DNA from: Asaia bogorensis
GTDB taxonomy: Bacteria; Pseudomonadota; Alphaproteobacteria; Acetobacterales; Acetobacteraceae
Direction: 5' to 3'
NCBI GenBank assembly: GCA_943333505.2
Contig: CALQTN020000011.1
Coordinates: 18,205 to 82,204 of the forward strand
Length of the DNA stretch: 64,000 nt
Below, in pieces: positions 1 through 8,771 of the stretch; within the stretch, counting starts at the first letter, position 1, and every line of letters begins with the position of its first letter. A model generated the notes under the pieces. That model ran no database searches. It was not told where the DNA came from and worked only from the letters and a program-made list of their open reading frames with translations. Both the position numbers and the translations under genes were made by a program.

Positions 1-17
1 TGCGCCAACGGCTAGGA

Positions 18-60
18 ATTGTTAAAAAGTTTTTTTGGTTCTTTTTGTTCACAAAAAAAA
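18..60. repeat. AT-rich intergenic repeat, copy 1 (inverted)
   Basis: A T-run, a TTCTTTTTGTTCAC core and an A-run form a short imperfect palindrome. The reverse complement contains TTTTTGTGAACAAAAA-like sequence followed by a CCTAGCCGTTGGCG flank, which matches the copies at 25079, 15804 and 43921. Such palindromes flanked by T/A runs often lie between genes in this bacterial family and can act as bidirectional terminators. The repeat identity is seen in the sequence; the terminator role is inference. Confidence 0.6.
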
Positions 61-69
61 CACGCTTGC

Positions 70-177
70 TTAAGGCGCCTTCGTCGCTGGCAGTAAGTCC
101 TCATCCAGTTCAACCCCCATCCCCGGCGCGTCGGAGAGGTTGATCCAGCCCTCGGCGTCGCTATCGCAGTGCGATTA
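70..177 (-). pseudogene. 3' remnant of an enolase-superfamily (mandelate racemase-like) gene
   Basis: Reading the minus strand from 162 down gives a run that contains GWINLSDAPGMGVELDED and ends with TAA at 70-72. The pattern Asp-x-PG-x-GVE-x-DE is the usual C-terminal end of mandelate racemase/galactonate dehydratase type sugar-acid dehydratases. An in-frame stop at 175-177 closes the frame, so only about 27 recognisable residues survive. A second minus-strand tail, in another frame, ends at 204-206 and reads LKDAIARERERLGV after a stop at 252-254; its family is not recognised. Both look like decayed gene ends next to the MFS gene. No intact gene is seen before 357. Confidence 0.45.
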
Positions 178-356
178 TCGGGGGATCGAAGGGGAATTCC
201 AGATTAGACGCCGAGGCGTTCGCGTTCGCGGGCGATGGCGTCTTTCAGGGTTCAGGGCGCGTGGGTATCGGCGGGCAGCCGCCAAGCGCGGTCATCACGC
301 TCAATTGTCGTGCTGGTGGGCTAGGCTTGGCGCGCTGGGATCGGCATCATGGGGCG

Positions 357-1538
357 ATGCCCCGTTCACCGGTTCCTCCACTGCTGATCAGCCTGTTCAT
401 CGCCTATGTGGCGCTGGGCATTATTGGGCCGGTCACGCCGCTGTTATTGTTGGACGTTGGTGCAAGCGCGTCGGAAATCGGGTTGGTGGCCTCGGCCCAT
501 TCGGTCGGGTTCATCGCCGGCACGCTGGGTCTGGGGCGGTTGATTGCGGTGCTTGGCCATCGCCGGGCTTTGGCGGTGGTGACCATCATTGCCGGCAGCG
601 TCACGATCGGGATGGCGATGGTCGATACTGCGATATTGTGGGCGCTGCTGCGGGTGGGCTTGGGGGTGGCGCATGCCGGGATATGCCTGGTGGCGGAAAG
701 CTGGCTCAACGCGCACGCCACCAACGCCACGCGCGGCCGGGTGTTCAGCGCCTACATGCTGACGACCTGGGGCGGCAACGTGCTTGGGCCGCTCACCATC
801 AGTTTCGTCCCCGCCTCGGCGATGCTGATGGCGATTGCGGGGATTGTGATGCTGGGCGCGGGCGCGCCGGTGGCGCTCGGCCAAGCGCCGGTGCCGCAAG
901 CCCCGGCGCGCCAACGGGTCATGCTGATGGGGCTGGTGCGGGTATCGCCGGTCGGGCTGGTATGCTGTCTGGCGGCCGGGCTGTCGAACTCGGCGTTCTA
1001 CGCGATGACCCCGGTGGCGCTGGATGCACAAGGCTATAGCCAGGCCGAGATCGCGATGTTTCTGGTCGCCATCAATCTGGCCGGGATGGTGGCGCAGATG
1101 CCGATCGGGCTGCTGTCAGATCGGATCGGGCGGCGGCCGGTGGCGGTTGGCGTGCTGCTGATCGGCGCCGTGCTGGGCGTGGCATTATACAGCGCCGCAT
1201 CGGCGACGGTTCCGGTCGTGGTGGCGCTCGGCGCTGGCTTTTCGGTGATGACGTCGGGGCTGTACGGCCTCGGGTCGAGCCAGACCAGCGACCGGCTGGC
1301 CAGCGGGGATATGGTGGCGGCGAGCAGCGGGTTGCTGCTGGTTTGGGCGTGCGGTGCCGCGATCGGGCCAGCCTTGGCGGGCTGGATGATGGCGGCAAGC
1401 CAGCCCTGGACATTGTTTCTCTATCTGCCGGCCATCCTGGCCAGCGCGGCGATTTTTACCGTTGTGCGAATGGTGCTACGAAGCGACGGGCCGCGCGTTG
1501 AACGTGTGGTTGCAGTCGCCGCCAAAGGTCCGGGGTAA
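357..1538 (+). CDS. MFS transporter, YcaD-like
   Basis: Predicted inner-membrane permease of 393 residues with about twelve hydrophobic segments. The first helix begins almost at the N-terminus (LLISLFIAYVALGIIGPVTP). The motifs ESWLN and RGRVFSAYM in the first half are typical of the YcaD/UMF2-like group, and SDRIGRRPVAVG is the central major-facilitator loop. The ATG at 357 was chosen over a frame that is open from 261 because residues before it are not membrane-like. It lies 3 bases before the sarcosine oxidase operon, so uptake of sarcosine, betaine or a related amine is plausible but not shown. No strong ribosome site is visible. Confidence 0.85.
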   Translation: MPRSPVPPLLISLFIAYVALGIIGPVTPLLLLDVGASASEIGLVASAHSVGFIAGTLGLGRLIAVLGHRRALAVVTIIAGSVTIGMAMVDTAILWALLRVGLGVAHAGICLVAESWLNAHATNATRGRVFSAYMLTTWGGNVLGPLTISFVPASAMLMAIAGIVMLGAGAPVALGQAPVPQAPARQRVMLMGLVRVSPVGLVCCLAAGLSNSAFYAMTPVALDAQGYSQAEIAMFLVAINLAGMVAQMPIGLLSDRIGRRPVAVGVLLIGAVLGVALYSAASATVPVVVALGAGFSVMTSGLYGLGSSQTSDRLASGDMVAASSGLLLVWACGAAIGPALAGWMMAASQPWTLFLYLPAILASAAIFTVVRMVLRSDGPRVERVVAVAAKGPG

Positions 1539-1541
1539 GCA

Positions 1542-2810
1542 GTGAGCCAGACGCCGTTCCGCACGAGATATTCTGCCGCCAGCCTGCTGCGCCAGGGCCT
1601 CGCCGGACAAACCGGCTGGGGTGAGGCGTGGCGCGCGCCCAGCCCCAAGCCGCGCTATGATTTCATCATTATCGGCGGCGGCGGGCACGGGCTGGCGACC
1701 GCCTATTACCTGGCCAAGCTCCACGGCGCGAACCGGGTGGCGGTGCTGGAAAAAGGCTGGATCGGCGGTGGCAATACCGGGCGCAACACCACCATCGTGC
1801 GATCGAATTATTTCTTTCCCGAAAGTGCCGCGCTCTATGACCACGCGCTGCGGCTATATGAGGGGCTGAGCCACGACCTCAACTACAACATCATGCTGTC
1901 GCAGCGCGGCGTGGTCACCATCGCCCACAGCCATCACGAGATGGAATTGATGGCGCGCAGCGTGAACGCGATGCTGATCAACGGCATCGATGTCGAATTG
2001 CTCGATGCCGAAGGCACGCATCGCGAAATCAAGATCGCCAATCGCGCCCCCGATGCGCGCTTCCCGATCCATGGCGGTTTCGTGCAGCGCCGCGGTGGGA
2101 TTGCCCGCCATGACGCGGTGGCGTGGGGCTATGCCCGTGCCGCCGACGCGCTCGGGGTCGACATCATCCAGAATTGCGAGGTCACCGGGTTCCGCTTCGA
2201 TGGCAGCCGGGTGGTGGGTGTGGACACCACTCTCGGGCCGATCGCTGCTGGCCGGGTCGGCATGGCGGTGGCCGGCCATTCCGGGGCGCTCGCAGCCAGG
2301 GCCGGCTTCAAATTACCAATCCAGAGCTACGCGTTGCAGGCGATGGTGTCAGAACCAGTCAAGCCGGTGCTCGACACGGTGATCCTGTCGGGCAGCACCG
2401 GGATCTATTGCAGCCAGTCCGACAAGGGCGAGATGGTGTTTGGCGCCGGGCTGGATTTGTATCCGTCCTATGCCCAGCGCGGCAATCTCCCGGTCGGACA
2501 GACCATCATCGCGGCGTTGCTGGATATGTTTCCGCGCTTTCGAAGCTTGAAACTGCTGCGCCAATGGGCCGGGATTGTCGATGTGTGCTGGGATTACTCG
2601 CCACTGATCGGGCCGTCGCCGGTTGCGGGACTTTACCTGAACTGCGGCTGGGGCACTGGCGGTTTCAAGGCTATTCCGGCGGGGGGATGGCTGCTCGCCC
2701 ATATCCTCGCGACCGGGCGGCACCACCCGATCTCGGCACCGTTCGACCTCGATCGTTTCACCTCCGGCCGGCTGATCGACGAAGCCGCCGGCGCCGGGAT
2801 TGCGCATTAA
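1542..2810 (+). CDS. soxB: Sarcosine oxidase subunit beta
   Basis: Catalytic flavoprotein subunit of heterotetrameric sarcosine oxidase, which demethylates N-methylglycine to glycine, passes the methyl group to tetrahydrofolate and makes H2O2. The 422-residue protein starts with GTG at 1542. The dinucleotide site IIIGGGGHG is at residues 42-50. The family's conserved ARHDAV segment places His190 where FMN is covalently bound in characterised SoxB proteins. CGWGTGGFKAIPAGG near the C-terminus is the usual second flavin-contact loop. Its stop overlaps the soxD start by one base (TAATG), indicating translational coupling. Confidence 0.96.
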   Translation: MSQTPFRTRYSAASLLRQGLAGQTGWGEAWRAPSPKPRYDFIIIGGGGHGLATAYYLAKLHGANRVAVLEKGWIGGGNTGRNTTIVRSNYFFPESAALYDHALRLYEGLSHDLNYNIMLSQRGVVTIAHSHHEMELMARSVNAMLINGIDVELLDAEGTHREIKIANRAPDARFPIHGGFVQRRGGIARHDAVAWGYARAADALGVDIIQNCEVTGFRFDGSRVVGVDTTLGPIAAGRVGMAVAGHSGALAARAGFKLPIQSYALQAMVSEPVKPVLDTVILSGSTGIYCSQSDKGEMVFGAGLDLYPSYAQRGNLPVGQTIIAALLDMFPRFRSLKLLRQWAGIVDVCWDYSPLIGPSPVAGLYLNCGWGTGGFKAIPAGGWLLAHILATGRHHPISAPFDLDRFTSGRLIDEAAGAGIAH

Positions 2811-3043
2811 TGCTGGCTTTACCCTGCCCCCATTGCGGCACCCGTGACGAGGCCGAATTCCAGTTCGGCGGCGAACCGGCGATCCGCCCGCCATCGACGG
2901 TGTCCGACCCGGTATGGGCGGATTATCTTTATATGCGCAGCAACGAAAAAGGCCCGCACCGTGAATTATGGTGCCATGCCGGCGGTTGCGGGCAATGGTT
3001 CGTGCTGACCCGCGATACCGCAACCCATGCGGTGCTGCCATGA
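2810..3043 (+). CDS. soxD: Sarcosine oxidase subunit delta
   Basis: Small 77-residue zinc-binding subunit of the heterotetrameric sarcosine oxidase. Cys6 and Cys9 (CPHC) together with His56 and Cys60 (CHAGGC) match the Cys-Cys-His-Cys zinc site known for the family. The phrase DYLYMRSNEKGPHRELW is a hallmark of SoxD. The start ATG overlaps the soxB stop, and its TGA overlaps the soxA ATG (ATGA). It has no catalytic role by itself and is thought to stabilise the complex. Confidence 0.96.
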   Translation: MLALPCPHCGTRDEAEFQFGGEPAIRPPSTVSDPVWADYLYMRSNEKGPHRELWCHAGGCGQWFVLTRDTATHAVLP

Positions 3044-5919
3044 GGCTCCCATCCGGCGGCCGGATCGACCGCACCAAGACGCTGTCCTTTACCTGGAACG
3101 GTCGGGCGCTGACCGGGTTCGCCGGTGATACGATCGCCTCGGCCTTGTTAGCCAATGGCGTGAAGATCGTCGCCCGCAGCTTCAAGTATCATCGCCCGCG
3201 CGGGGTGTTCGCCGCCTGGGTGGATGAACCCAATGCGGTGGTTGATGTGCGCTGCGGCGACCAGCACGATCCCAATGCGCGGGCAACCCTGGTGGCGCTG
3301 CGGGACGGGATGGTTGTTGCTGGGGTGAATGGGTATCCGTCGGTCGAGCATGACGCGGCCGGCGCGCTCGATCTGCTGCAGCGTTTCCTGCCTGCCGGGT
3401 TTTACTACAAGACCTTCATGACGCCGGGTTGGCAGTCCTACGAGCCGCGTATCCGCGCCATGGCCGGGTTGGGCCAGGTTGGCGATGCGATTGAAACCCG
3501 CGCCTTTGAAACCCGCAACGCGCGCTGCGACGTGCTGGTCATCGGCGGCGGGCCCGCCGGGCTGGCCGCAGCACGGGCCGCGCAGGCGGCGGGGGCATCG
3601 GTGATCCTTGCCGATGACCGACCCGAGCCAGGCGGGAGTTTGCTCTGGGATAGAGCAACAATCGACGACATCCCTGCCCTCGACTGGGTTGCCGCAACGG
3701 TCGCCGGACTGCGGGTTCTGTCGCGCACAACAGTGTTCGGCGCCTATGACCATGGCAGTTTCGCCCTGCTTGAAGATCGTGCCAGCGCGCCCGCGGGCTG
3801 GGCCGGGCCTCGGCTATGGGTCATTCGGGCAAACCAGGTGGTGTTTGCCACTGGCGCGATCGAACGCCCGCTGGTGTTTCCCGATAATGACAGGCCAGGG
3901 ATCATGTCGGCCAATGCCGTCCTCGCCTATCTTCGCCAGCACGCAGTCTTGCCAGGGCGGCGAGTGGTCGTGGCGACCAATAATGACAGCGCCTATGCGA
4001 CCGCGATCGCGTTGCGCGATGCCGGGGCGGCGGTCGAGATCGCCGATGCGCGGCCCGATGCGCCTGATGTCGATGGCATAAGGGTGCGATCGGGCACCGT
4101 GCCGCTGGCAACGGGCGGGCGCGGCGGCTTGGCCTGGGTTGATCTCGGGCCGCTCGACGGGTCGCACCGCGAGCGGGTACCGGTCGATCTGCTGGCAGTT
4201 TCGGGCGGGTGGTCGCCGACAGTTCATCTGTTCAGCCAGGCCGGTGGCACATTGCGCTGGGACGAGACGCTGGCCGCGTTCTTGCCGGTTCTGGCCGGGC
4301 AGCATGTTGCCGGCAGCGCGACGGGGGCATGGGATCTGGCGGCCTGCCTGGCGCAAGGCCATCAGGCCGGTTTAGACGCGGCCGGGCATGCGAGCGCGCT
4401 TGCTGCACCGCGGGCGCCCGCCAGTGCGGTGCCACGGCCAATCCTGCCAATTTGGGGCCTCGACCTGCCGGGCACACGCCAATGGGTGGACTACCAGAGC
4501 GATGTGACGGCCAAGGATGTGCGCTTGGCCGCGTCCGAAGGGTATCGCTCGGTCGAGCATCTGAAGCGCTACACCACGCTCGGCATGGCGACAGATCAGG
4601 GCAAGACAAGTAATGTCAATGGATTGGCAATTCTTGCTGATGCAACCGGACAAGCCATCCAAGATGTTGGCACCACGAAGTTCCGCCCGCCATTCACCCC
4701 AGTTCCACTCGCCGCGATCGCTGGGCTGCGCGCCGGTGGCCTGTTCGCGCCGTTGCGGCAGTTGCCGGTGCATGACGATCATGTCGCACTCGGGGCGGAA
4801 ATGCGCGACTATGGCGGCTGGGCGCGGCCGGCGTGCTATCGTGGCATTGGCGAAACGACGGAAGCTGCCATCAAGCGCGAGGCGGCCAATGCGCGCTTTC
4901 GGGTTGGTCTGTTCGATGGGTCGAGTCTTGGTAAGATCGAGGTTCAAGGGGCTGATGCAGCGGCATTTTTGAATTTGATGTACTATAACGAGGTCGCCAA
5001 TCTGCGGCCTGGCCGGCTGCGCTATTGCCTGCTGCTGCGCGAAACCGGGGTGGTGTACGATGATGGCGTGGTGGCGCGGCTGGCACCGGATCGGTATTTG
5101 CTGTCCCCGTCATCAAGCCACACTGCCGGCGTGCTGGCGATGCTGGAATTATGGCATCAGACCGAATACCCGACTATGCAGGTGGCGTTTCACGACGTAA
5201 CGGCGGCCTGGGCGACCTTCGCGGTCAGTGGGCCGAAATCACGCGAGATCGTGGCGGCACTGGGCACCAGCGCCGACCTGTCCGAGCAGTCGCTGCCACA
5301 TATGGCAATGACCGAGACGATTCTTGGGGCAGTGCGGTGCAGGATCGCTAGGGTTAGTTTCACCGGGGAGCGCAGCTACGAGGTCTCGGTGCCATCGGGC
5401 TACGCGCATGCGCTGTGGCGCCGGCTGCTCGATCTTGGCGAAAATTCCGGGATCATGCCGTACGGGATCGAATCGCTGTCGGTGCTGCGGGCCGAGAAGG
5501 GCTATATTCTGCTTGGCACCGATACTGATGGCATGACCTTGCCGGTGGATCTTGGGCTTGAAGGCCCGTTGCAGGCCAAAAAGCTCGATTTCGTCGGGAA
5601 ACGATCTTTGCTGACCCCGGATGCGACGCGGCCCGACCGGCGGCAACTGGTCGGGCTGCTGCCGGCCAATCCGGCGATTATTCCGGTGCCAGGAACCCAT
5701 GCGGTGCTGCGCGACGGAGCGGACCAGCGCTCGCTCGGCTGGATCACCACCGCGTGTCAGTCACCGGTACTGCAACGGTCGGTGGCACTGGCGATGATCG
5801 AGGGTGGGCGGTCGAAAATCGGCGAGGCGATCGACCTGTTCCATCTCGGGCAATTCAGCCGCGCTACCATCGTCGCACCCTGTTTCTACGACCCGGCCGG
5901 GGAGAGATTGCATGGCTGA
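3040..5919 (+). CDS. soxA: Sarcosine oxidase subunit alpha
   Basis: Large 959-residue subunit. Residues 1-100 form the 2Fe-2S ferredoxin-like domain that in this family no longer carries a cluster; residues about 163-440 are a dinucleotide-binding oxidoreductase with GGGPAG at 169-174; the C-terminal 380 residues are a GcvT-type aminomethyltransferase domain that takes formaldehyde-level carbon to tetrahydrofolate. The ATG at 3040 is chosen because it overlaps the soxD stop and because alignment of the N-terminus (SGGRIDRTKTLSFTWNGR) begins there. The stop overlaps the soxG start by eight bases. Confidence 0.96.
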   Translation: MRLPSGGRIDRTKTLSFTWNGRALTGFAGDTIASALLANGVKIVARSFKYHRPRGVFAAWVDEPNAVVDVRCGDQHDPNARATLVALRDGMVVAGVNGYPSVEHDAAGALDLLQRFLPAGFYYKTFMTPGWQSYEPRIRAMAGLGQVGDAIETRAFETRNARCDVLVIGGGPAGLAAARAAQAAGASVILADDRPEPGGSLLWDRATIDDIPALDWVAATVAGLRVLSRTTVFGAYDHGSFALLEDRASAPAGWAGPRLWVIRANQVVFATGAIERPLVFPDNDRPGIMSANAVLAYLRQHAVLPGRRVVVATNNDSAYATAIALRDAGAAVEIADARPDAPDVDGIRVRSGTVPLATGGRGGLAWVDLGPLDGSHRERVPVDLLAVSGGWSPTVHLFSQAGGTLRWDETLAAFLPVLAGQHVAGSATGAWDLAACLAQGHQAGLDAAGHASALAAPRAPASAVPRPILPIWGLDLPGTRQWVDYQSDVTAKDVRLAASEGYRSVEHLKRYTTLGMATDQGKTSNVNGLAILADATGQAIQDVGTTKFRPPFTPVPLAAIAGLRAGGLFAPLRQLPVHDDHVALGAEMRDYGGWARPACYRGIGETTEAAIKREAANARFRVGLFDGSSLGKIEVQGADAAAFLNLMYYNEVANLRPGRLRYCLLLRETGVVYDDGVVARLAPDRYLLSPSSSHTAGVLAMLELWHQTEYPTMQVAFHDVTAAWATFAVSGPKSREIVAALGTSADLSEQSLPHMAMTETILGAVRCRIARVSFTGERSYEVSVPSGYAHALWRRLLDLGENSGIMPYGIESLSVLRAEKGYILLGTDTDGMTLPVDLGLEGPLQAKKLDFVGKRSLLTPDATRPDRRQLVGLLPANPAIIPVPGTHAVLRDGADQRSLGWITTACQSPVLQRSVALAMIEGGRSKIGEAIDLFHLGQFSRATIVAPCFYDPAGERLHG

Positions 5920-6361
5920 GGACTGGCTGCATCACGCAGCGATTTCCCACACGGCTGTGATAACGCCTGCGTCGATCCATCTTGTTTCGGGCGGCGATCA
6001 GGCCGCCAACACCGTAACCGGCGACGACCCGGCACGGCTGTGGCTGGCTCCTGGCCGGGCGCTGGTGGTGGGGTTTGGGCGGGCGGTGGCGCCAGATGGA
6101 AGCTTCGTGTCCGATATCACCGATGGGCAGGCCGTCTTCGCGCTCACCAATGCGGATGATATCATTGCCATGGCCACCACCCTCGACCCCGCCCTGCTGG
6201 CGCCCGGATTATGTGCGCAAACCATTTTCGCAGGCGTGAAGGGTCTGCTGTGGCGGCGCGGCGACGTGATCCTGCTGCATGTCGATCGCCCACTAGGGAC
6301 CTACATTGCCGCTTGGCTTGCCCAGGCCGGAACAGCGCTTAAAGGAAATCCGCAGCCATGA
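5912..6361 (+). CDS. soxG: Sarcosine oxidase subunit gamma
   Basis: The 149-residue gamma subunit of sarcosine oxidase, which packs against the GcvT part of the alpha subunit and carries no catalytic residues of its own. Sequence identity across the family is low, so the call depends mainly on position as the last gene of soxB-D-A-G, on the length and on the C-terminal pattern (LWRRGDVILLHVDRPLGTYIAAWL). The start overlaps the end of soxA and its TGA overlaps the ATG of the following flavoprotein, so the five genes from soxB on form one translationally coupled unit. Confidence 0.9.
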   Translation: MAEDWLHHAAISHTAVITPASIHLVSGGDQAANTVTGDDPARLWLAPGRALVVGFGRAVAPDGSFVSDITDGQAVFALTNADDIIAMATTLDPALLAPGLCAQTIFAGVKGLLWRRGDVILLHVDRPLGTYIAAWLAQAGTALKGNPQP

Positions 6362-8769
6362 AATCCCATGTCCGCGTCGCCGTGATCGGCGGCGGCGTTG
6401 TTGGCGCGAGCGTGCTGTATCACCTGACCAAGCTCGGCTGGCGCGATGTGGTATTGCTGGAACGCGCGGAACTGACAGCAGGCAGCACCTGGCACGCGGC
6501 GGGCGGGATGCATACGCTGAACGGCGACCCAAATGTTGCCAAGCTGCAGAAATATACCATCGAGCTCTATAAGGAGATCGAGGCGATATCAGGCCAATCC
6601 TGCGGGCTGCACATGCCGGGCGGCTTGATGCTGGCCGGCACAACCGACCGCATGGACTGGCTGAAAATGGCAGTGGCGCGCGGCGATTATCTCGGCATGG
6701 AAGCGCAGCTGATCAGCGTGGATGAAGCCGCAAAACTGCTGCCGCTGATCGATAAAACGCAATTTGTTGGCGCGATGTGGGACCCACTGGATGGCTATGT
6801 CGATCCCTCTGGCGTCACCAACGCCTATGCCAAAGCGGCAACGATGCAGGGTGCGGAAGTCTATCGCCACACCCGGGTGGAGGATTTGCAGCAAAACCCC
6901 GACGGGACATGGAATGTCATCACCGCGTCCGGAGTTATCATTGCCGAACACGTGGTCAACGCCGGCGGGCTGTGGGCGCGCGAGGTTGGGCGGATGGTCG
7001 GGCTTGAACTGCCGATCCTGGCGATGGAGCATCAGTACCTGATTACCGACGATATGCCGGAATTGGCGGGGATGCCGGAACTGCCGCACACGATTGATTT
7101 CGAGGGCGAGATTTATCTGCGCCAGGAACGCCAGGGCGTGCTGCTCGGCACCTACGAACATCATGGCACGCCGTGGTCGGCCAAGACCACGCCATGGGAT
7201 TTCCCGGCTGAATTGCTGCCGCCCAATCTCGACCGCATCGCCAGTAATCTTGAGGTTGGCTTCAAGCATTTTCCGGCGCTGGAAAATGTCGGTATCAAGC
7301 GGGTGATCAACGGACCGTTCACCTTCTCGCCCGACGGCAATCCGCTGGTCGGGCCAGTGCGCGGGTTCAAGAATTTCTGGGTGGCATGCGGGGTGATGGC
7401 GGGTTTCAGCCAGGGCGGCGGGGTTGGGCTGGCGTTGGCGGGCTGGATGATCAACGGCGATCCCGGCTTCGACATATGGGCAATGGACGTAGCGCGCTAC
7501 GGCGACTGGGCGACGCGGGGTTATACCTCGGCCAAGGTCGTGGAAAATTACGGTCGGCGCTTTCGGGTGAGCTTCCCGAACGAGGAATTGCCGGCGGGCC
7601 GCCCGTTGCGGACCTCACCGATCCATGAGCGGCAAAAGGCGGCTGGTGCGGTATTTGGTGCGGCGTGGGGGCTGGAATATCCGCTGTGGTATGCCGCCAA
7701 GGGCACCGAGGCGGTTGAGCATGTTTCGTTTCACCGCACCAATGCGCACGGACCGATAGGTGCGGAGTGTGCGGCGGTGCGCGGCGCGGTTGGGCTGATC
7801 GAAACCTCGGGCTACGCGAAATACGCAGTGTTTGGTCCGCAGGCGGAAGATTTTCTGTCGCGGATGCTGACCAACCGGATGCCGGCGGTTGGCAAGATCG
7901 TGCTGGCACCGATGTTGAACAAGAACGGCAAACTGATTGGCGATTTTACGGTCGCGCGGGTGTCCGATGATCGGTTCCACGTCTTCGGAACCGGTGGGGC
8001 AGAAGACTACCACATGCGCTGGTGGCAGGCGCATCTGCCGGAACGCGGAGTTTCGCTGCGGTCATTGCGGTCGGAGCTGGTTGGCATGTCGATCGCCGGG
8101 CCGCAGTCACGCGCGTTGCTGGCACGGGTGAGCGGGGAGGATGTATCGAACGCTGCCTTCCCGTTCATGCAGTACCGGCGGATGGATCTCGGGATGATCC
8201 CGGCGCGGGTTGGGCGGCTGACGTTTACCGGCGATCTGGGCTACGAAATCTGGGTAACGCCGGATTATCACGCGGCGTTGTATGATCTGTTGCTGGCCGG
8301 GGGCGCTGATCTGGGGATTGCCCATGTCGGCATCCGGGCGATGAATGCGCTGCGGTTGGAGAAGGATTGGGGCACCTGGGCACGGGAGTATCGCCCGATC
8401 TATGGGCCATACGAAGCCGGGCTGGGGCGGTTCGTGGCGGCGAAGAAGCCCGATTTTATCGGCCGCGATGCGGCTTTGCGCGAACGCGACGCGGGGCCGG
8501 CGCTGAAGTTGGTAAAGCTGGTGGTTGATGCGGCCGATGCCGATGCGCTGGGGGATGAACCGGTCAGGTTGGACGGCAAGGCGATGGGCTGGGTGACATC
8601 GGGCGGTTACGCGCATCATGTCGGGAAATCGCTGGCGCTGGCTTATGTGCCGGCTGGGTTTGCGGTCGATGGGGCACGGTTCACGGTGGATATTCTGGGG
8701 CAAGCGCGGGGGGCGGAATTGCTTGCCACTCCGTTGTTTGATCCGGATGGGGTGAAAATGCGCGGGTAG
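6358..8769 (+). CDS. Dimethylglycine dehydrogenase-like FAD/GcvT flavoprotein
   Basis: An 803-residue protein with an N-terminal D-amino-acid-oxidase FAD domain (GGGVVGASVLYHL at residues 11-23), a central FAO domain and a C-terminal GcvT folate domain (about 430-800). STWHAAGG contains His46, the position of covalent FAD attachment in mitochondrial dimethylglycine and sarcosine dehydrogenases. It should oxidise an N-methyl amine and transfer the methyl carbon to tetrahydrofolate. The ATG overlaps the soxG stop. Dimethylglycine is the likeliest substrate beside a sarcosine oxidase, giving dimethylglycine to sarcosine to glycine, but related family members use other N-methyl compounds. Confidence 0.88.
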   Translation: MKSHVRVAVIGGGVVGASVLYHLTKLGWRDVVLLERAELTAGSTWHAAGGMHTLNGDPNVAKLQKYTIELYKEIEAISGQSCGLHMPGGLMLAGTTDRMDWLKMAVARGDYLGMEAQLISVDEAAKLLPLIDKTQFVGAMWDPLDGYVDPSGVTNAYAKAATMQGAEVYRHTRVEDLQQNPDGTWNVITASGVIIAEHVVNAGGLWAREVGRMVGLELPILAMEHQYLITDDMPELAGMPELPHTIDFEGEIYLRQERQGVLLGTYEHHGTPWSAKTTPWDFPAELLPPNLDRIASNLEVGFKHFPALENVGIKRVINGPFTFSPDGNPLVGPVRGFKNFWVACGVMAGFSQGGGVGLALAGWMINGDPGFDIWAMDVARYGDWATRGYTSAKVVENYGRRFRVSFPNEELPAGRPLRTSPIHERQKAAGAVFGAAWGLEYPLWYAAKGTEAVEHVSFHRTNAHGPIGAECAAVRGAVGLIETSGYAKYAVFGPQAEDFLSRMLTNRMPAVGKIVLAPMLNKNGKLIGDFTVARVSDDRFHVFGTGGAEDYHMRWWQAHLPERGVSLRSLRSELVGMSIAGPQSRALLARVSGEDVSNAAFPFMQYRRMDLGMIPARVGRLTFTGDLGYEIWVTPDYHAALYDLLLAGGADLGIAHVGIRAMNALRLEKDWGTWAREYRPIYGPYEAGLGRFVAAKKPDFIGRDAALRERDAGPALKLVKLVVDAADADALGDEPVRLDGKAMGWVTSGGYAHHVGKSLALAYVPAGFAVDGARFTVDILGQARGAELLATPLFDPDGVKMRG

Positions 8770-8771
8770 GA

